From positions 1,736,001 to 1,800,000 of the forward strand of contig NZ_CP017886.1 in assembly GCF_001874645.1 (NCBI RefSeq): a stretch of DNA of 64,000 bases. The letters are read 5' to 3'. The notes under the pieces were generated by a model. The model did not search any database, had not been told where the DNA came from, and saw only the letters and a list, made by a program, of their open reading frames with translations. Within the stretch, counting starts at the first letter, position 1; each line of letters opens with the position of its first letter. Positions 1 to 9,017 of this stretch are shown here, piece after piece. A program made the position numbers and the translations under genes. The stretch comes from Pseudomonas frederiksbergensis. Lineage in GTDB: Bacteria > Pseudomonadota > Gammaproteobacteria > Pseudomonadales > Pseudomonadaceae.

Positions 1-1470
1 CGGCTCCGGGAAGTGTTGGCCCCAAGGGCCGGCATGGCGCAGGGCGCGGGCCAGTTCCAGGTGAAACTCTTCGACCGCCAGGGTGCCGTCCGACAGCAAC
101 CGCCCGGTCAGATCCTCTTCACGCATTTGCCGGCGGACTTCAGCGTCGAAGGCTTCGGCGAACAACGGAAAATTCACTTCCGGTAGCGTCAAACCCGCCG
201 CCATGGCGTGGCCACCGTACTTGCTGATCAGTGTCGGATGCTGCGCCGCCACCACACTCAAGGCGTCACGAATATGAAAGCCCTGCACCGAACGTCCCGA
301 GCCCTTGAGCATGCCGTCACCGGCATCGGCAAAGGCAATGGTCGGACGGAAATAACGCTCCTTCATACGCGACGCGAGGATTCCGATGACACCTTGGTGC
401 CACTCGGGGTCGAACAGGCACAGGCCAAACGGCATCGACTCCAGTGGCAAGTCCTTGAGCTGCGCCAACGCTTCGCGCTGCATGCCTTGTTCGATGGATT
501 TGCGGTCCTGGTTCATGCCGTCCAGTTGCGCAGCCATTTCACGGGCCATTGCCACGTCTTCGGTGAGCAGGCATTCGATGCCCAGGCTCATGTCGTCCAG
601 ACGCCCAGCCGCATTCAGGCGCGGGCCGAGGATGAAGCCCAGATCGGTCGAGGTGATGCGCGAGTGATCGCGCTTGGCTACTTCAAGGATCGCCTTGATG
701 CCCGGCCGAGCCCGACCGGCGCGAATCCGCTCCAGGCCCTGATGCACCAGAATCCGGTTGTTGGCGTCCAGTGGCACCACGTCGGCAACACTGCCCAGCG
801 CTACCAGATCGAGCAACTCGCCAATATTGGGTTGCGGCTTGCTTTCGTACCAGCCCAGGCTGCGCAAGCGTGCGCGCAACGCCATCAGCACATAGAAAAT
901 CACCCCGACACCGGCCAGCGCCTTGCTCGGGAACTCACAACCTGGCTGGTTCGGATTGACGATGGCATCGGCCAACGGCAGCTCGTCACCGGGCAAGTGG
1001 TGATCGGTGACCAGGACCTTGAGCCCGGCCTTTTTCGCCGCCGCCACACCTTCGACACTGGAAATGCCGTTGTCCACGGTAATCAGCAACTGTGGCTGGC
1101 GTTCCAGCGCCACCGCGACGATTTCCGGGGTCAGGCCGTAGCCGTACTCAAAGCGGTTGGGCACCAGATAATCGACGTGAGCCGCGCCCAGTAGCTGCAA
1201 CCCCAGCATGCCGACGGCACTGGCAGTCGCGCCATCCGCGTCGAAGTCGCCGACGATCAGAATCCGCTGACGTTGCTCCAGCGCCACCACCAGCAAGTCC
1301 ACCGCCGCCTCGATCCCCTTGAGCTGTTGATACGGGATCAAGCGCGCCAGGCCCTTGTCCAGTTCCGCCTCGGACTGCACGCCCCGCGCCGCGTACAAAC
1401 GGGTCAGCAGGGGTGGAATATCACCGAGGAATGGCAGGGTGTCGGGCAATAGGCGAGGTTCGATGCGCAT
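1..1470 (-). CDS. recJ: RecJ single-stranded-DNA 5'-3' exonuclease (3' end outside window)
   Basis: RecJ degrades single-stranded DNA 5' to 3' in RecF-pathway recombination, mismatch repair and base-excision repair. The 490 codons present start at an ATG (protein MRIEPRLLPD) and run open to the window edge, so the C-terminal OB-fold part is missing. The DHH-family phosphoesterase motifs are visible: motif I GDFDADGATA at about residue 80, TDHH at about residue 160, and a later DHHA1-like part with GGHAMAAG. The gene is followed upstream by yaeQ on the same strand. Identity is firm from these motifs and overall sequence; only the 3' end cannot be judged. Confidence 0.97.
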   Translation of the reverse strand, partial: MRIEPRLLPDTLPFLGDIPPLLTRLYAARGVQSEAELDKGLARLIPYQQLKGIEAAVDLLVVALEQRQRILIVGDFDADGATASAVGMLGLQLLGAAHVDYLVPNRFEYGYGLTPEIVAVALERQPQLLITVDNGISSVEGVAAAKKAGLKVLVTDHHLPGDELPLADAIVNPNQPGCEFPSKALAGVGVIFYVLMALRARLRSLGWYESKPQPNIGELLDLVALGSVADVVPLDANNRILVHQGLERIRAGRARPGIKAILEVAKRDHSRITSTDLGFILGPRLNAAGRLDDMSLGIECLLTEDVAMAREMAAQLDGMNQDRKSIEQGMQREALAQLKDLPLESMPFGLCLFDPEWHQGVIGILASRMKERYFRPTIAFADAGDGMLKGSGRSVQGFHIRDALSVVAAQHPTLISKYGGHAMAAGLTLPEVNFPLFAEAFDAEVRRQMREEDLTGRLLSDGTLAVEEFHLELARALRHAGPWGQHFPEP

Positions 1471-1536
1471 GGGGTGACAGGTGCTTCTCTTGAATACGTA
1501 GGATAAAGCCAGGTGATGCGATCCTGCGGCGAAAAA

Positions 1537-2079
1537 TCAGCCGCGTTCGCCGCTCAGCCACTGCAACTGGACTTCGTGCTGACCACGGTCGTCGGTGACG
1601 AAAATCGTTCCTTCGCTGATCATCACATCCCACTTGATGACACGGGGCATGTCTTTGGCCAGGGTTTCCAGCACGTCCTGAGGCACGGCAGCGATGTGCA
1701 CGTTTTTCAGGTTTTTGATCGCTGGGATCACTTTGGTTTCCCAGACACGCAGGCTGCCGTAAGCCAGCAGGCTGGTGCGTTCGGTACGGCGCGAACACCA
1801 GGTCAGACGATCGGCGTCTGGCTGACCGACTTCGATCCAGTGCAGAACGCGGTCATCCAGGCTCTTTTCCCACAGCGCAGGCTCGTCCACGTCCGACAGA
1901 CCGCGACCAAAGGACAGTTGCTCGTTGTACCAGAAAGCATAGGCCAGCAGCCGCACGGTCATGCGCTCTTCGGTTTCCGAAGGGTGACGGGCGATGGTCT
2001 GCTTGACACTCTCGTACACGCTGCGGTCGAGGTCGGTAAGGTTCAGTTCAAACTTGTAGGTCGTGGACGGCTGGGCCAT
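1537..2079 (-). CDS. yaeQ: YaeQ family protein
   Basis: This is a 180-residue YaeQ-family protein. The family has a PD-(D/E)XK nuclease-like fold, but its biological role is not established; E. coli YaeQ was once proposed to compensate for loss of RfaH. The start is placed at MAQPSTTYKF rather than at an in-frame codon 11 residues upstream, because that extension (PPFLVSRSPF) is not family-like. Characteristic stretches are YKFELNLTDLDR, HPSETEERMTVRLLAYA and WIEVGQPDADRL. It lies 66 bp upstream of recJ on the same strand, so co-transcription is possible. Confidence 0.9.
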   Translation of the reverse strand: MAQPSTTYKFELNLTDLDRSVYESVKQTIARHPSETEERMTVRLLAYAFWYNEQLSFGRGLSDVDEPALWEKSLDDRVLHWIEVGQPDADRLTWCSRRTERTSLLAYGSLRVWETKVIPAIKNLKNVHIAAVPQDVLETLAKDMPRVIKWDVMISEGTIFVTDDRGQHEVQLQWLSGERG

Positions 2080-2228
2080 GAACGGGCTTCTTGATACGAG
2101 GAAAGGCGGCAAGTCTAACCGATGCCGGGGGCAATCAACGAATCATGACCGCCATCAAGCGTGGGCGATGAGGCTCGGGCTATGCTAAAACGCTGTATTC
2201 GCTCAGCCTTTGTCCTACAGGATTGCCC

Positions 2229-3428
2229 ATGCCGCTCACCGCCAAACCGCTTGCCGGCCTGAAAGTCATCGAACTCGGCACCTTGATCGCCGGGCCTTTC
2301 GCCTCGCGTATTTGTGCCGAGTTCGGCGCCGAAGTGATCAAAATCGAATCTCCGGATGGCGGTGATCCGTTACGCAAGTGGCGCAAACTCTACGAGGGCA
2401 CGTCGCTGTGGTGGTTCGTCCAGGCACGCAACAAAAAATCCCTGACGCTGAACCTCAAGCACCCCGATGGCCTGGCGATCCTCAAACAACTGCTCAGTGA
2501 AGCCGACATTCTCATCGAAAATTTCCGCCCCGGTGTGCTGGAAAAACTGGGCCTGGGCTGGGACGTGCTGCATGCGTTGAACCCGAAACTGGTGATGGTC
2601 CGTCTGTCCGGCTTTGGGCAAACCGGGCCGATGAAGGATCAACCGGGCTTCGGCGCGGTTGGCGAGTCCATGGGCGGCTTGCGTTACATCACCGGGTTCG
2701 AGGATCGACCGCCGGTGCGCACCGGGATTTCCATCGGTGACTCGATTGCCGCGCTCTGGGGCGTGATCGGCGCGCTGATGGCCTTGCGTCACCGCGAGGT
2801 CAACGGTGGTCAGGGGCAAGTGGTGGACGTGGCGTTGTACGAAGCGATCTTCGCCATGATGGAAAGCATGGTCCCGGAGTTCGATGTGTTCGGGTTTATC
2901 CGCGAGCGCACCGGCAACATCATGCCCGGCATCACGCCCTCCTCCATCCACACCAGCGCCGACGGCAAACACGTTCAGATCGGTGCCAATGGCGATGCGA
3001 TCTTCAAGCGCTTCATGCAGACCATCGGTCGCGACGACTTGGCCAACGATCCTCTGCTTGCCAGCAACGATGGCCGCGATAGCCGTCGTGATGAGCTTTA
3101 TGGGGTCATTGATCGGTGGGTCAGTTCGTTGCCGCTGGATACGGTGATCGAGCAATTGAACCTGGCTGAAGTGCCGGCCAGCCGTATCTTCAGCGCCGAA
3201 GACATGTTCAGCGACCCGCAATTTCTTGCCCGGGAAATGTTCCTGCAAGCCAAGCTGCCCGACGGCAAGGACTTCAAGATGCCGGGCATCGTGCCGAAAC
3301 TCTCTGAAACACCAGGCGCTTGCGAATGGGTCGGAGCAGAGCTGGGTGAACATAACGTGCAGGTGTTGAGCGAGCTTGGCTATGACGCGGAACAGATCAC
3401 GCGACTGCGTGCAGATGGGGCTATCTAA
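2229..3428 (+). CDS. CaiB/BaiF family CoA-transferase
   Basis: A 399-residue family III (CaiB/BaiF) CoA-transferase, which moves CoA between carboxylic acids through an aspartyl-CoA intermediate. The N-terminal PLAGLKVIELGTLIAGPFA and the following FGAEVIKIESPDGGDPLR are typical. The catalytic-region aspartate is probably the one in TGISIGDSIAAL at about residue 170. The ATG at 2229 is chosen over an in-frame TTG two codons earlier because an AGGA lies about 7 nt upstream. The acyl substrate cannot be told from sequence. Its 3' end overlaps the next gene, which suggests co-expression. Confidence 0.9.
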   Translation: MPLTAKPLAGLKVIELGTLIAGPFASRICAEFGAEVIKIESPDGGDPLRKWRKLYEGTSLWWFVQARNKKSLTLNLKHPDGLAILKQLLSEADILIENFRPGVLEKLGLGWDVLHALNPKLVMVRLSGFGQTGPMKDQPGFGAVGESMGGLRYITGFEDRPPVRTGISIGDSIAALWGVIGALMALRHREVNGGQGQVVDVALYEAIFAMMESMVPEFDVFGFIRERTGNIMPGITPSSIHTSADGKHVQIGANGDAIFKRFMQTIGRDDLANDPLLASNDGRDSRRDELYGVIDRWVSSLPLDTVIEQLNLAEVPASRIFSAEDMFSDPQFLAREMFLQAKLPDGKDFKMPGIVPKLSETPGACEWVGAELGEHNVQVLSELGYDAEQITRLRADGAI

Positions 3429-4335
3429 GCTGAAAGGATTATCAGCCATTCGCAGGTGCGTGGCGCAGCACCTTCGCGTGCTGGGTTTCGGCGCAACACT
3501 ATCATGCCTGCTGGCAATTCCCCCGGCCGCTCAAGCCAAGGACACGCTGATCTGGTTGCTGCGCGATTTACCGCCGCTGACGATTTTCGACGGGCCGCAA
3601 AAAAGCCAGGGCGTGATCGACCGGTTTTTACCGGTGTTGATCGCCAGCATGCCCGAGTACCAACACACAACGTTTCGAGTCAACCGCGCACGAGGCATGC
3701 AAATGCTCCTGGAACCCAGCTTCACCTGCGATCCTTCGTTGCTGTGGAGCCCGGAGCGGGCAAAACACATCACCTATTCCATCGCGGCCTATCGAGTCCT
3801 TGGCAACGGCATTGTGATACGCCATGCGGACCGCGGAGCGCTTGCGCCCTTCATCATCGACAACAGCGTCGATCTGGCACAACTGCTGGCTCACCAGGAC
3901 AAGAAACTGGGGGTGGTCGCCGAGCGCAGTTACGGTCAGGTCGTTGACCGCCTGCTGCAACGGGCACCGAGCAACAGTCTGTCAGCCCATTACGGCAACG
4001 ACGCCCTTGGCAGTCTGCTGCAAATGCAGCGCCTGGGGCGTTTGACTGCCCTGCTGGGGTACTGGCCGGAAATTCGTTATCAGGCGCAACAGCAAGGCAT
4101 TTCGCCCGACGAACTGGAGTTCTACGCGATTCGCGGCACGGACAAGTACCAGTCGATTCACATTGCTTGCTCGGATACCGAGCAGGGTCGTCAGGCCATC
4201 ACTCACATCAACACGATATTGCGCGGACCGGGGCAGACCAGGCTGGTCGAGCTTTACGCCCAATGGCTCGACCCACAAATGCGCAGCGAGTATCTGGAAG
4301 ACGCCAGGAAATTTTTCCGGAATGAAACGCCCTGA
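3415..4335 (+). CDS. Periplasmic substrate-binding-like protein (TIGR02285-type)
   Basis: A 306-residue exported protein resembling bacterial family 3 solute-binding proteins, best matched from memory to the Pseudomonas family TIGR02285. The chosen start (MGLSKLKGLSAI) gives a long basic n-region, a hydrophobic stretch VLGFGATLSCLLAIPPA and a probable cleavage site AQA-KD near residue 41. The mature part begins DTLIWLLRDLPPLTIFDGP, like the first strand of such proteins. The gene overlaps the end of the CoA-transferase by 14 bp. No permease or ATPase gene is adjacent, so transport is not implied. The ligand is unknown. Confidence 0.75.
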   Translation: MGLSKLKGLSAIRRCVAQHLRVLGFGATLSCLLAIPPAAQAKDTLIWLLRDLPPLTIFDGPQKSQGVIDRFLPVLIASMPEYQHTTFRVNRARGMQMLLEPSFTCDPSLLWSPERAKHITYSIAAYRVLGNGIVIRHADRGALAPFIIDNSVDLAQLLAHQDKKLGVVAERSYGQVVDRLLQRAPSNSLSAHYGNDALGSLLQMQRLGRLTALLGYWPEIRYQAQQQGISPDELEFYAIRGTDKYQSIHIACSDTEQGRQAITHINTILRGPGQTRLVELYAQWLDPQMRSEYLEDARKFFRNETP

Positions 4336-4354
4336 CCAAACGCCGGGCAAAAGA

Positions 4355-4386
4355 AACCCCGAGAAGTGGGGAGACGACTCGGGGTT
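4355..4386 (-). terminator. Rho-independent terminator, DUF3509 gene
   Basis: A 9-bp perfect stem (AACCCCGAG at 4355-4363 with CTCGGGGTT at 4378-4386) lies downstream of the minus-strand DUF3509 gene. On the minus strand the stem runs into GGGGTTTCTTTT, a T-rich tail. In the plus direction the tail is weak, though it may also help end the converging gene at 4335. Confidence 0.7.
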
Positions 4387-4502
4387 AAACGTGGCCTACA
4401 AGGACCCGTACAACAAGCGACAAGCACCGGAGCACAATGCTTGCTCTTGTTGATACAGGGTCTGACTAACCTGATTGCAGGAAGGTTCCCACAAAAAACA
4501 CA

Positions 4503-4790
4503 TCAGTTTCTGCCAACCAGACGTTTGTCTTGCGCAACATTGCGCATAGCCGCAATCACACTGGGCTCCAGCCGCCCCTCGGCAATCAGCACATCGCGAT
4601 GCAAGCCGTCGACAACGTCTGTCAGTAGTCGTTTGTCCGTGAACTGCGCCTGATTGAACTCACGTTCGACCACGATCGCGCCAGTGGCACTCTTCAATGT
4701 CACCAGGCATTCGCCACGGGCACCTGACGGGGTCAGCGTTACCTGATACGGGCTCAATGCCTCACCCAGCAATAGGCTGATACTTTCCAT
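4503..4790 (-). CDS. DUF3509 domain-containing protein
   Basis: A 95-residue protein of the DUF3509 family, small proteins known mainly from Pseudomonas with no assigned function. The start is set at MESISLLLGEALSPY; an in-frame codon four residues earlier is less family-like. There is no signal peptide or membrane segment. The sequence predicts an alpha/beta domain with a C-terminal helix (EGRLEPSVIAAMRNVA). It stands alone between two terminators and converges with the gene before it. Confidence 0.8.
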   Translation of the reverse strand: MESISLLLGEALSPYQVTLTPSGARGECLVTLKSATGAIVVEREFNQAQFTDKRLLTDVVDGLHRDVLIAEGRLEPSVIAAMRNVAQDKRLVGRN

Positions 4791-5001
4791 CTCGATCACC
4801 ACTCAATAGTCCGAAAACAAAGTGCCAAGGGCGTGATAAATGACCACTGGCCCGAGAAGAAAGTTCTGAACTCAACTGACGGTATGCCGCTTTACCCTGA
4901 GTCGTCAGAGCATGCATGGGAAAGATGACAAGAAAAAAACAGCAGGTTTAACGGGCGCTTGAGGAGCGGAGAGACGACACGTGTGCCCTGCAGAGATGAG
5001 A

Positions 5002-5023
5002 AAGCCCGTCAGGAGACGGGCTT
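5002..5023 (-). terminator. Rho-independent terminator after thrC
   Basis: The perfect 9-bp stem AAGCCCGTC (5002-5010) / GACGGGCTT (5015-5023) with a 4-nt loop lies 23 bp past the thrC stop codon. On the minus strand it is followed by TTCTC. The position fits the end of the hom-thrC unit. Confidence 0.8.
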
Positions 5024-5045
5024 CAACTTGTGACAGGTTTTCCGG

Positions 5046-6455
5046 TCAGAGTGGCTTGCCGCGGTTGCCATGCTGGCTGACAAAGGCCTGCACAGCTTTC
5101 AGGTCATTTGGCAAAACGGTGCAGCGCTCATCTCGCTCGAACAAATCAGAAAGATGGGTTGGTAGTTCAAGCGCTTTTCCTACACCGGCTTTTTCGACGG
5201 CTTCAGGGAATTTGACCGGATGGGCCGTTCCCAGAATCACCATCGGAATATCCAGGCTTCGACGGCACTCACGCGCAGCCTTGACGCCGATGGCCGTGTG
5301 CGGATCGAGCAACTCACCGGTTTGCTCGAAGACGTCTGCGATGGTCTCGCAGGTTTGCGCGTCATCCACGGCCAGCGAGTCGAAGAGTTTGCGCGCTTCG
5401 GTCCAGCGCTCTTGCTCGACGCTGAAACCGCCACCTTGCTTGAAGGTGTCCATCAGGCCGGCAATGGCGGCACCGTTGCGACCGTGCAGGTCGAACAGCA
5501 GGCGCTCGAAGTTCGAGGAAACCATGATGTCCATCGACGGCGACAGTGTGGCGTGCAGGGTTTCCTTGACGTACTGATTGCCGCTCATGAAGCGGTGCAG
5601 GATGTCGTTGCGGTTGGTGGCGACGATCAACTGGTTGATCGGCAGGCCCATGTTGCGTGCCAGGTAGCCCGCAAAGATGTCACCGAAGTTGCCGGTTGGC
5701 ACCGAGAACGACACCGAGCGCGCCGGGCCACCCAACTGCAGGGCTGCGTGGAAGTAGTAGACGATCTGGGCCATGATCCGCGCCCAGTTGATCGAGTTCA
5801 CCGCCACCAGACGCGTGCCTTTGAGGAAGCTCTGGTCGGCGAAGCTCGCCTTGACCATTTCCTGGCAATCATCGAAGTTGCCTTCGATGGCGATGTTGTG
5901 GATGTTCTCGCCGAAGATAGTGGTCATCTGGCGACGCTGCACTTCGGACACACGGTTGTGCGGGTGCAGGATGAAGATGTCGACGTTTTCGCAGTGCTTG
6001 CAGCCTTCGATGGCGGCCGAACCGGTATCACCCGAGGTGGCGCCGACGATCACGACGCGTTCACCGCGTTTTTCCAGCACGTAGTCAAGCAGACGACCGA
6101 GCAATTGCAGGGCGAAGTCCTTGAACGCCAGGGTCGGGCCGTGGAACAGTTCCAGCACCCATTCGTTGCCGTTCAATTGACGCAACGGCGCCACAGCGTT
6201 GTGGGAGAACACGCCGTACGTTTCTTCAAGGATTTTTTTGAAGTCGGCGTCAGGAATGCTGCCGGTGACAAACGGGCGCATCACCCGGAAAGCCAGCTCG
6301 TGGTATGGCAGGCCGGCCCAGGAAGCGATTTCTTCCTGGGTGAAACGTGGCAGGTTTTCCGGCACGTACAGGCCGCCGTCACTGGCCAGACCGGCCAACA
6401 GCACGTCTTCGAAATTCAGGGCCGGTGCCTGGCCGCGGGTACTGATATAACGCAT
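5046..6455 (-). CDS. thrC: Threonine synthase
   Basis: ThrC converts O-phospho-L-homoserine to L-threonine with pyridoxal phosphate. The 469-residue length is that of Pseudomonas ThrC when started at MRYISTRGQA; an earlier in-frame codon adds only four residues. The PLP-binding lysine is K112 in HGPTLAFKDFALQL, and the glycine-rich phosphate loop is GATSGDTGSAA near residue 150. It follows hom by 66 bp on the same strand, so the two last branch-specific steps from aspartate semialdehyde are probably co-transcribed. The homoserine kinase gene is not in this stretch. Confidence 0.97.
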   Translation of the reverse strand: MRYISTRGQAPALNFEDVLLAGLASDGGLYVPENLPRFTQEEIASWAGLPYHELAFRVMRPFVTGSIPDADFKKILEETYGVFSHNAVAPLRQLNGNEWVLELFHGPTLAFKDFALQLLGRLLDYVLEKRGERVVIVGATSGDTGSAAIEGCKHCENVDIFILHPHNRVSEVQRRQMTTIFGENIHNIAIEGNFDDCQEMVKASFADQSFLKGTRLVAVNSINWARIMAQIVYYFHAALQLGGPARSVSFSVPTGNFGDIFAGYLARNMGLPINQLIVATNRNDILHRFMSGNQYVKETLHATLSPSMDIMVSSNFERLLFDLHGRNGAAIAGLMDTFKQGGGFSVEQERWTEARKLFDSLAVDDAQTCETIADVFEQTGELLDPHTAIGVKAARECRRSLDIPMVILGTAHPVKFPEAVEKAGVGKALELPTHLSDLFERDERCTVLPNDLKAVQAFVSQHGNRGKPL

Positions 6456-6521
6456 GACTGGCTCCACTATTCAGAGTTCGCAAACCCGGGCTCGCGCACA
6501 AGCCCGGTGAACAATAACGAC

Positions 6522-7826
6522 TTAGTTCAGGTGCTCGACGCGGATCCGCACCACCGGACCGACCACGCCCTGCAAGGCTTCGAGCGCTGCAATGGCGTCG
6601 TTCATGTGCTGTTCCAGCACACGGTGGGTCAGCAGGATCATGGGCACCAAGCCGTCGTGCTCTTCGACTTCCTTTTGCATGATCGATTCGATGTTGATAC
6701 CGCGCTCCGACAGAATGCTCGCAACTTGGGCCAGCACGCCCGGATGGTCCTTGGCCTGGATGCGCAGGTAGTAGGCACTTTCGCAGGCTTCGATCGGCAG
6801 GATCGGGTGGGCCGACAGCGAATCCGGCTGGAAGGCCAGGTGCGGTACGCGGTTTTCCGGGTCGCAAGTCATGGCGCGAACCACATCCACCAGGTCGGCG
6901 ATCACCGACGAAGCCGTTGGCTCCATGCCGGCACCGGCACCGTAGAACAGGGTCGAACCGGCAGCGTCGCCGTTGACCATCACGGCGTTCATCACGCCGT
7001 TGACGTTGGCGATCAGGCGATCGGCCGGGATCAGCGTCGGGTGCACACGCAGTTCGATGCCGGCAGCCGTGCTACGCGCCACGCCCAGGTGCTTGATGCG
7101 ATAACCCAGCGCTTCGGCGTAGTTCACGTCAGCGGTGGTCAGCTTGGTGATGCCTTCGGTGTAAGCCTTGTCGAATTGCAGCGGGATACCGAACGCGATG
7201 GACGCCAGGATCGTCAGCTTGTGCGCCGCGTCGATGCCTTCGACGTCGAAGGTCGGATCGGCTTCGGCGTAACCCAGGGCCTGGGCTTCGGCGAGCACGT
7301 CTTCGAAGGTCCGGCCCTTCTCACGCATTTCGGTGAGGATGAAGTTGCCGGTACCGTTGATAATGCCGGCGACCCAGTTGATGCGGTTGGCCGACAGACC
7401 TTCACGGATCGCCTTGATCACCGGAATGCCACCGGCCACGGCCGCTTCGAACGCGACGATCACGCCTTTCTCGCGGGCCTTGGCGAAAATTTCATTACCG
7501 TGAACGGCGATCAGTGCCTTGTTCGCGGTGACCACATGCTTGCCATTCTCGATGGCTTTGAGTACCAGCTCGCGGGCAACGGTGTAGCCGCCCATCAGCT
7601 CTATAACGATGTCGATCTCAGGGTTCGTGGCCACTTCGAAGACATCGTTGGTAATCGCAATACCGGTCGTCTGGAACTGAGGCTTTGGCGTGCGCATGGC
7701 AATTTGTGCCACTTCGATTCCACGCCCGGCACGACGAGCAATTTCCTCGGCGTTGCGCTGAAGTACGTTGAAGGTACCGCCACCGACGGTCCCTAACCCA
7801 CAGATGCCTACTTTGACCGGTTTCAC
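6522..7826 (-). CDS. hom: Homoserine dehydrogenase
   Basis: Hom reduces aspartate-4-semialdehyde to homoserine, a branch point for threonine and methionine. The 434-residue protein starts at a GTG (protein MKPVKVGICG), with GGGGAG about 6 nt upstream; an upstream in-frame ATG is not supported by a ribosome site. The N-terminal Rossmann motif is GICGLGTVGGGTF. The catalytic domain includes GIINGTGNFIL, and the last 80 residues form an ACT domain (YYLRIQAKDHPGVLAQVA), the usual site of threonine feedback. It is monofunctional, with no fused aspartokinase. Confidence 0.97.
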   Translation of the reverse strand: MKPVKVGICGLGTVGGGTFNVLQRNAEEIARRAGRGIEVAQIAMRTPKPQFQTTGIAITNDVFEVATNPEIDIVIELMGGYTVARELVLKAIENGKHVVTANKALIAVHGNEIFAKAREKGVIVAFEAAVAGGIPVIKAIREGLSANRINWVAGIINGTGNFILTEMREKGRTFEDVLAEAQALGYAEADPTFDVEGIDAAHKLTILASIAFGIPLQFDKAYTEGITKLTTADVNYAEALGYRIKHLGVARSTAAGIELRVHPTLIPADRLIANVNGVMNAVMVNGDAAGSTLFYGAGAGMEPTASSVIADLVDVVRAMTCDPENRVPHLAFQPDSLSAHPILPIEACESAYYLRIQAKDHPGVLAQVASILSERGINIESIMQKEVEEHDGLVPMILLTHRVLEQHMNDAIAALEALQGVVGPVVRIRVEHLN

Positions 7827-7873
7827 TGTGAACTCCCCATAAAACGGCCGACTCAAGGTCGGCCGTGGAAAAC

Positions 7874-7892
7874 AGCCGCACGCTGTGCGGCT
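7874..7892 (-). terminator. Hairpin after dsbC, probable terminator
   Basis: The stem AGCCGCAC (7874-7881) / GTGCGGCT (7885-7892) with a 3-nt loop is followed on the minus strand by GTTTTCC. It lies between dsbC and hom and probably separates their transcripts. The T tract is short. Confidence 0.5.
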
Positions 7893-7962
7893 CTCTATTA
7901 ATGGAACGGCGACTGCTGTCGTCGCTCCATGATCGTCAAAGGCTTACCGTGACGACGCAGGA

Positions 7963-8694
7963 TTATTTCGCACCCAGTGCCAGTTTGGCGACTTGTGGTG
8001 CTGGCTGGTAGCCCGGAATCACTTGGCCATCGGCCAAAACGATGGCTGGTGTACCGTTCACGCCGATCGACTGGCCCAGAGCGAACTGCCTGGAAACCGG
8101 GTTAGCACACTTGGCAGCCTTGATTTCCTTGCCGTCGACCATTTTGTCCATCGCCGCTTTTTTGTCAGTGGAGCACCACACGGCTTGCAATTGCTCATCA
8201 CCCGGCGAGCCGAGGCCCTGGCGCGGGAAAGCAACATAACGCACTTCGATGCCCATCTTGTTCAATGCAGGCACTTCGGCGTGCAATTTGTGGCAGTACG
8301 GGCAGGTGGTGTCGGTGAATACGGTGATGTGGGTCTTGGTTTCGCCAATCGCCGGGTAAACCACGGTTTCAGCAACTGGAATACCGTTGATCAGCTTGGA
8401 GATACCCAGACGCTCGGCCTTCTCGGTCAGGTTGACCGGTTTGCCGTCCTTGAGCTGGAACACGTAGCCCTGAACGATGTACTGGCCATCGGCGCTGGCG
8501 TACAGCACGCGGCTGCCCTTGAGTTTGACTTCGTAGAGACCGGCCAATGGGCTGGCACTAATGGACTCGATCGGGGTGTCGAGCTGGAGGGTTTCCAGGC
8601 TTTTACGAATGGCTTTATCAGCCGCATCATCGGCGACGGCAAAGGTGCTGACCAACGCAATGGCTGCGGCGGCGAAAATCTGGGTCAGACGCAT
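7963..8694 (-). CDS. dsbC: Thiol:disulfide isomerase DsbC
   Basis: DsbC is a periplasmic disulfide isomerase, kept reduced by DsbD. The 243-residue protein starts at MRLTQIF and has a signal peptide cut after AVA at about residue 21. An N-terminal dimerisation domain (to about residue 85) is followed by a thioredoxin-fold domain with the active-site CPYC at 131-134. A second cysteine pair (VWCS and AAKCANP) is the structural disulfide of the family. The cis-proline loop is NGTPAIVL. The order dsbC-xerD matches other Pseudomonas. Confidence 0.96.
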   Translation of the reverse strand: MRLTQIFAAAAIALVSTFAVADDAADKAIRKSLETLQLDTPIESISASPLAGLYEVKLKGSRVLYASADGQYIVQGYVFQLKDGKPVNLTEKAERLGISKLINGIPVAETVVYPAIGETKTHITVFTDTTCPYCHKLHAEVPALNKMGIEVRYVAFPRQGLGSPGDEQLQAVWCSTDKKAAMDKMVDGKEIKAAKCANPVSRQFALGQSIGVNGTPAIVLADGQVIPGYQPAPQVAKLALGAK

Positions 8695-8860
8695 GAGAAC
8701 TCCTGAAGGCGGGCAAATGGGTCGGCTAGAACGCCCGTAATGAAACACCGGGTCATAACCGCCCATCGTGCAAACCCACAAAGCCTACCACATAAGGCCC
8801 GCGTGGCCGAATGCGCCTGACATAAGACGCTTACTTGCTGATCAACGCAGATCCGCCCCT

Positions 8861-8992
8861 CGTAGCAGCTGGCGCAGCCTGCGTTCGGCTGCGAAGCAGT
8901 CGTCAGTTTTGTATCCGGGTTTAACTGAAACACCGCAGTGTCTGATTTCACGACTGCTACGCAGCCGAACGCAGGCTGCGCCAGCTGCTACG
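8861..8992. repeat. Inverted repeat doublet, variant REP-like element
   Basis: Two arms of about 43 bp face each other: 8861-8903 and 8950-8992, nearly perfect complements separated by 46 bp. The arms share the core GCGCAGCCTGCG of the other REP doublets here but carry a different outer part (GTAGCAGCTG and GTTCGGCTGCG). They fill most of the 323-bp gap between dsbC and xerD. The rest of the gap holds no convincing gene. Confidence 0.8.
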
Positions 8993-9017
8993 GGGTTGCG
9001 TCGTTTCAGTTATCCAA

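Noticed and set aside
5220..7796. An 858-codon open frame on the plus strand opposite thrC and hom
   Set aside because: It crosses the gap between two clearly real minus-strand genes and its product has shadow-type composition.
8861..8992. Repeats near dsbC and elsewhere considered as a CRISPR array
   Set aside because: Repeats are inverted pairs, scattered one pair at a time, without regular spacers or cas genes.
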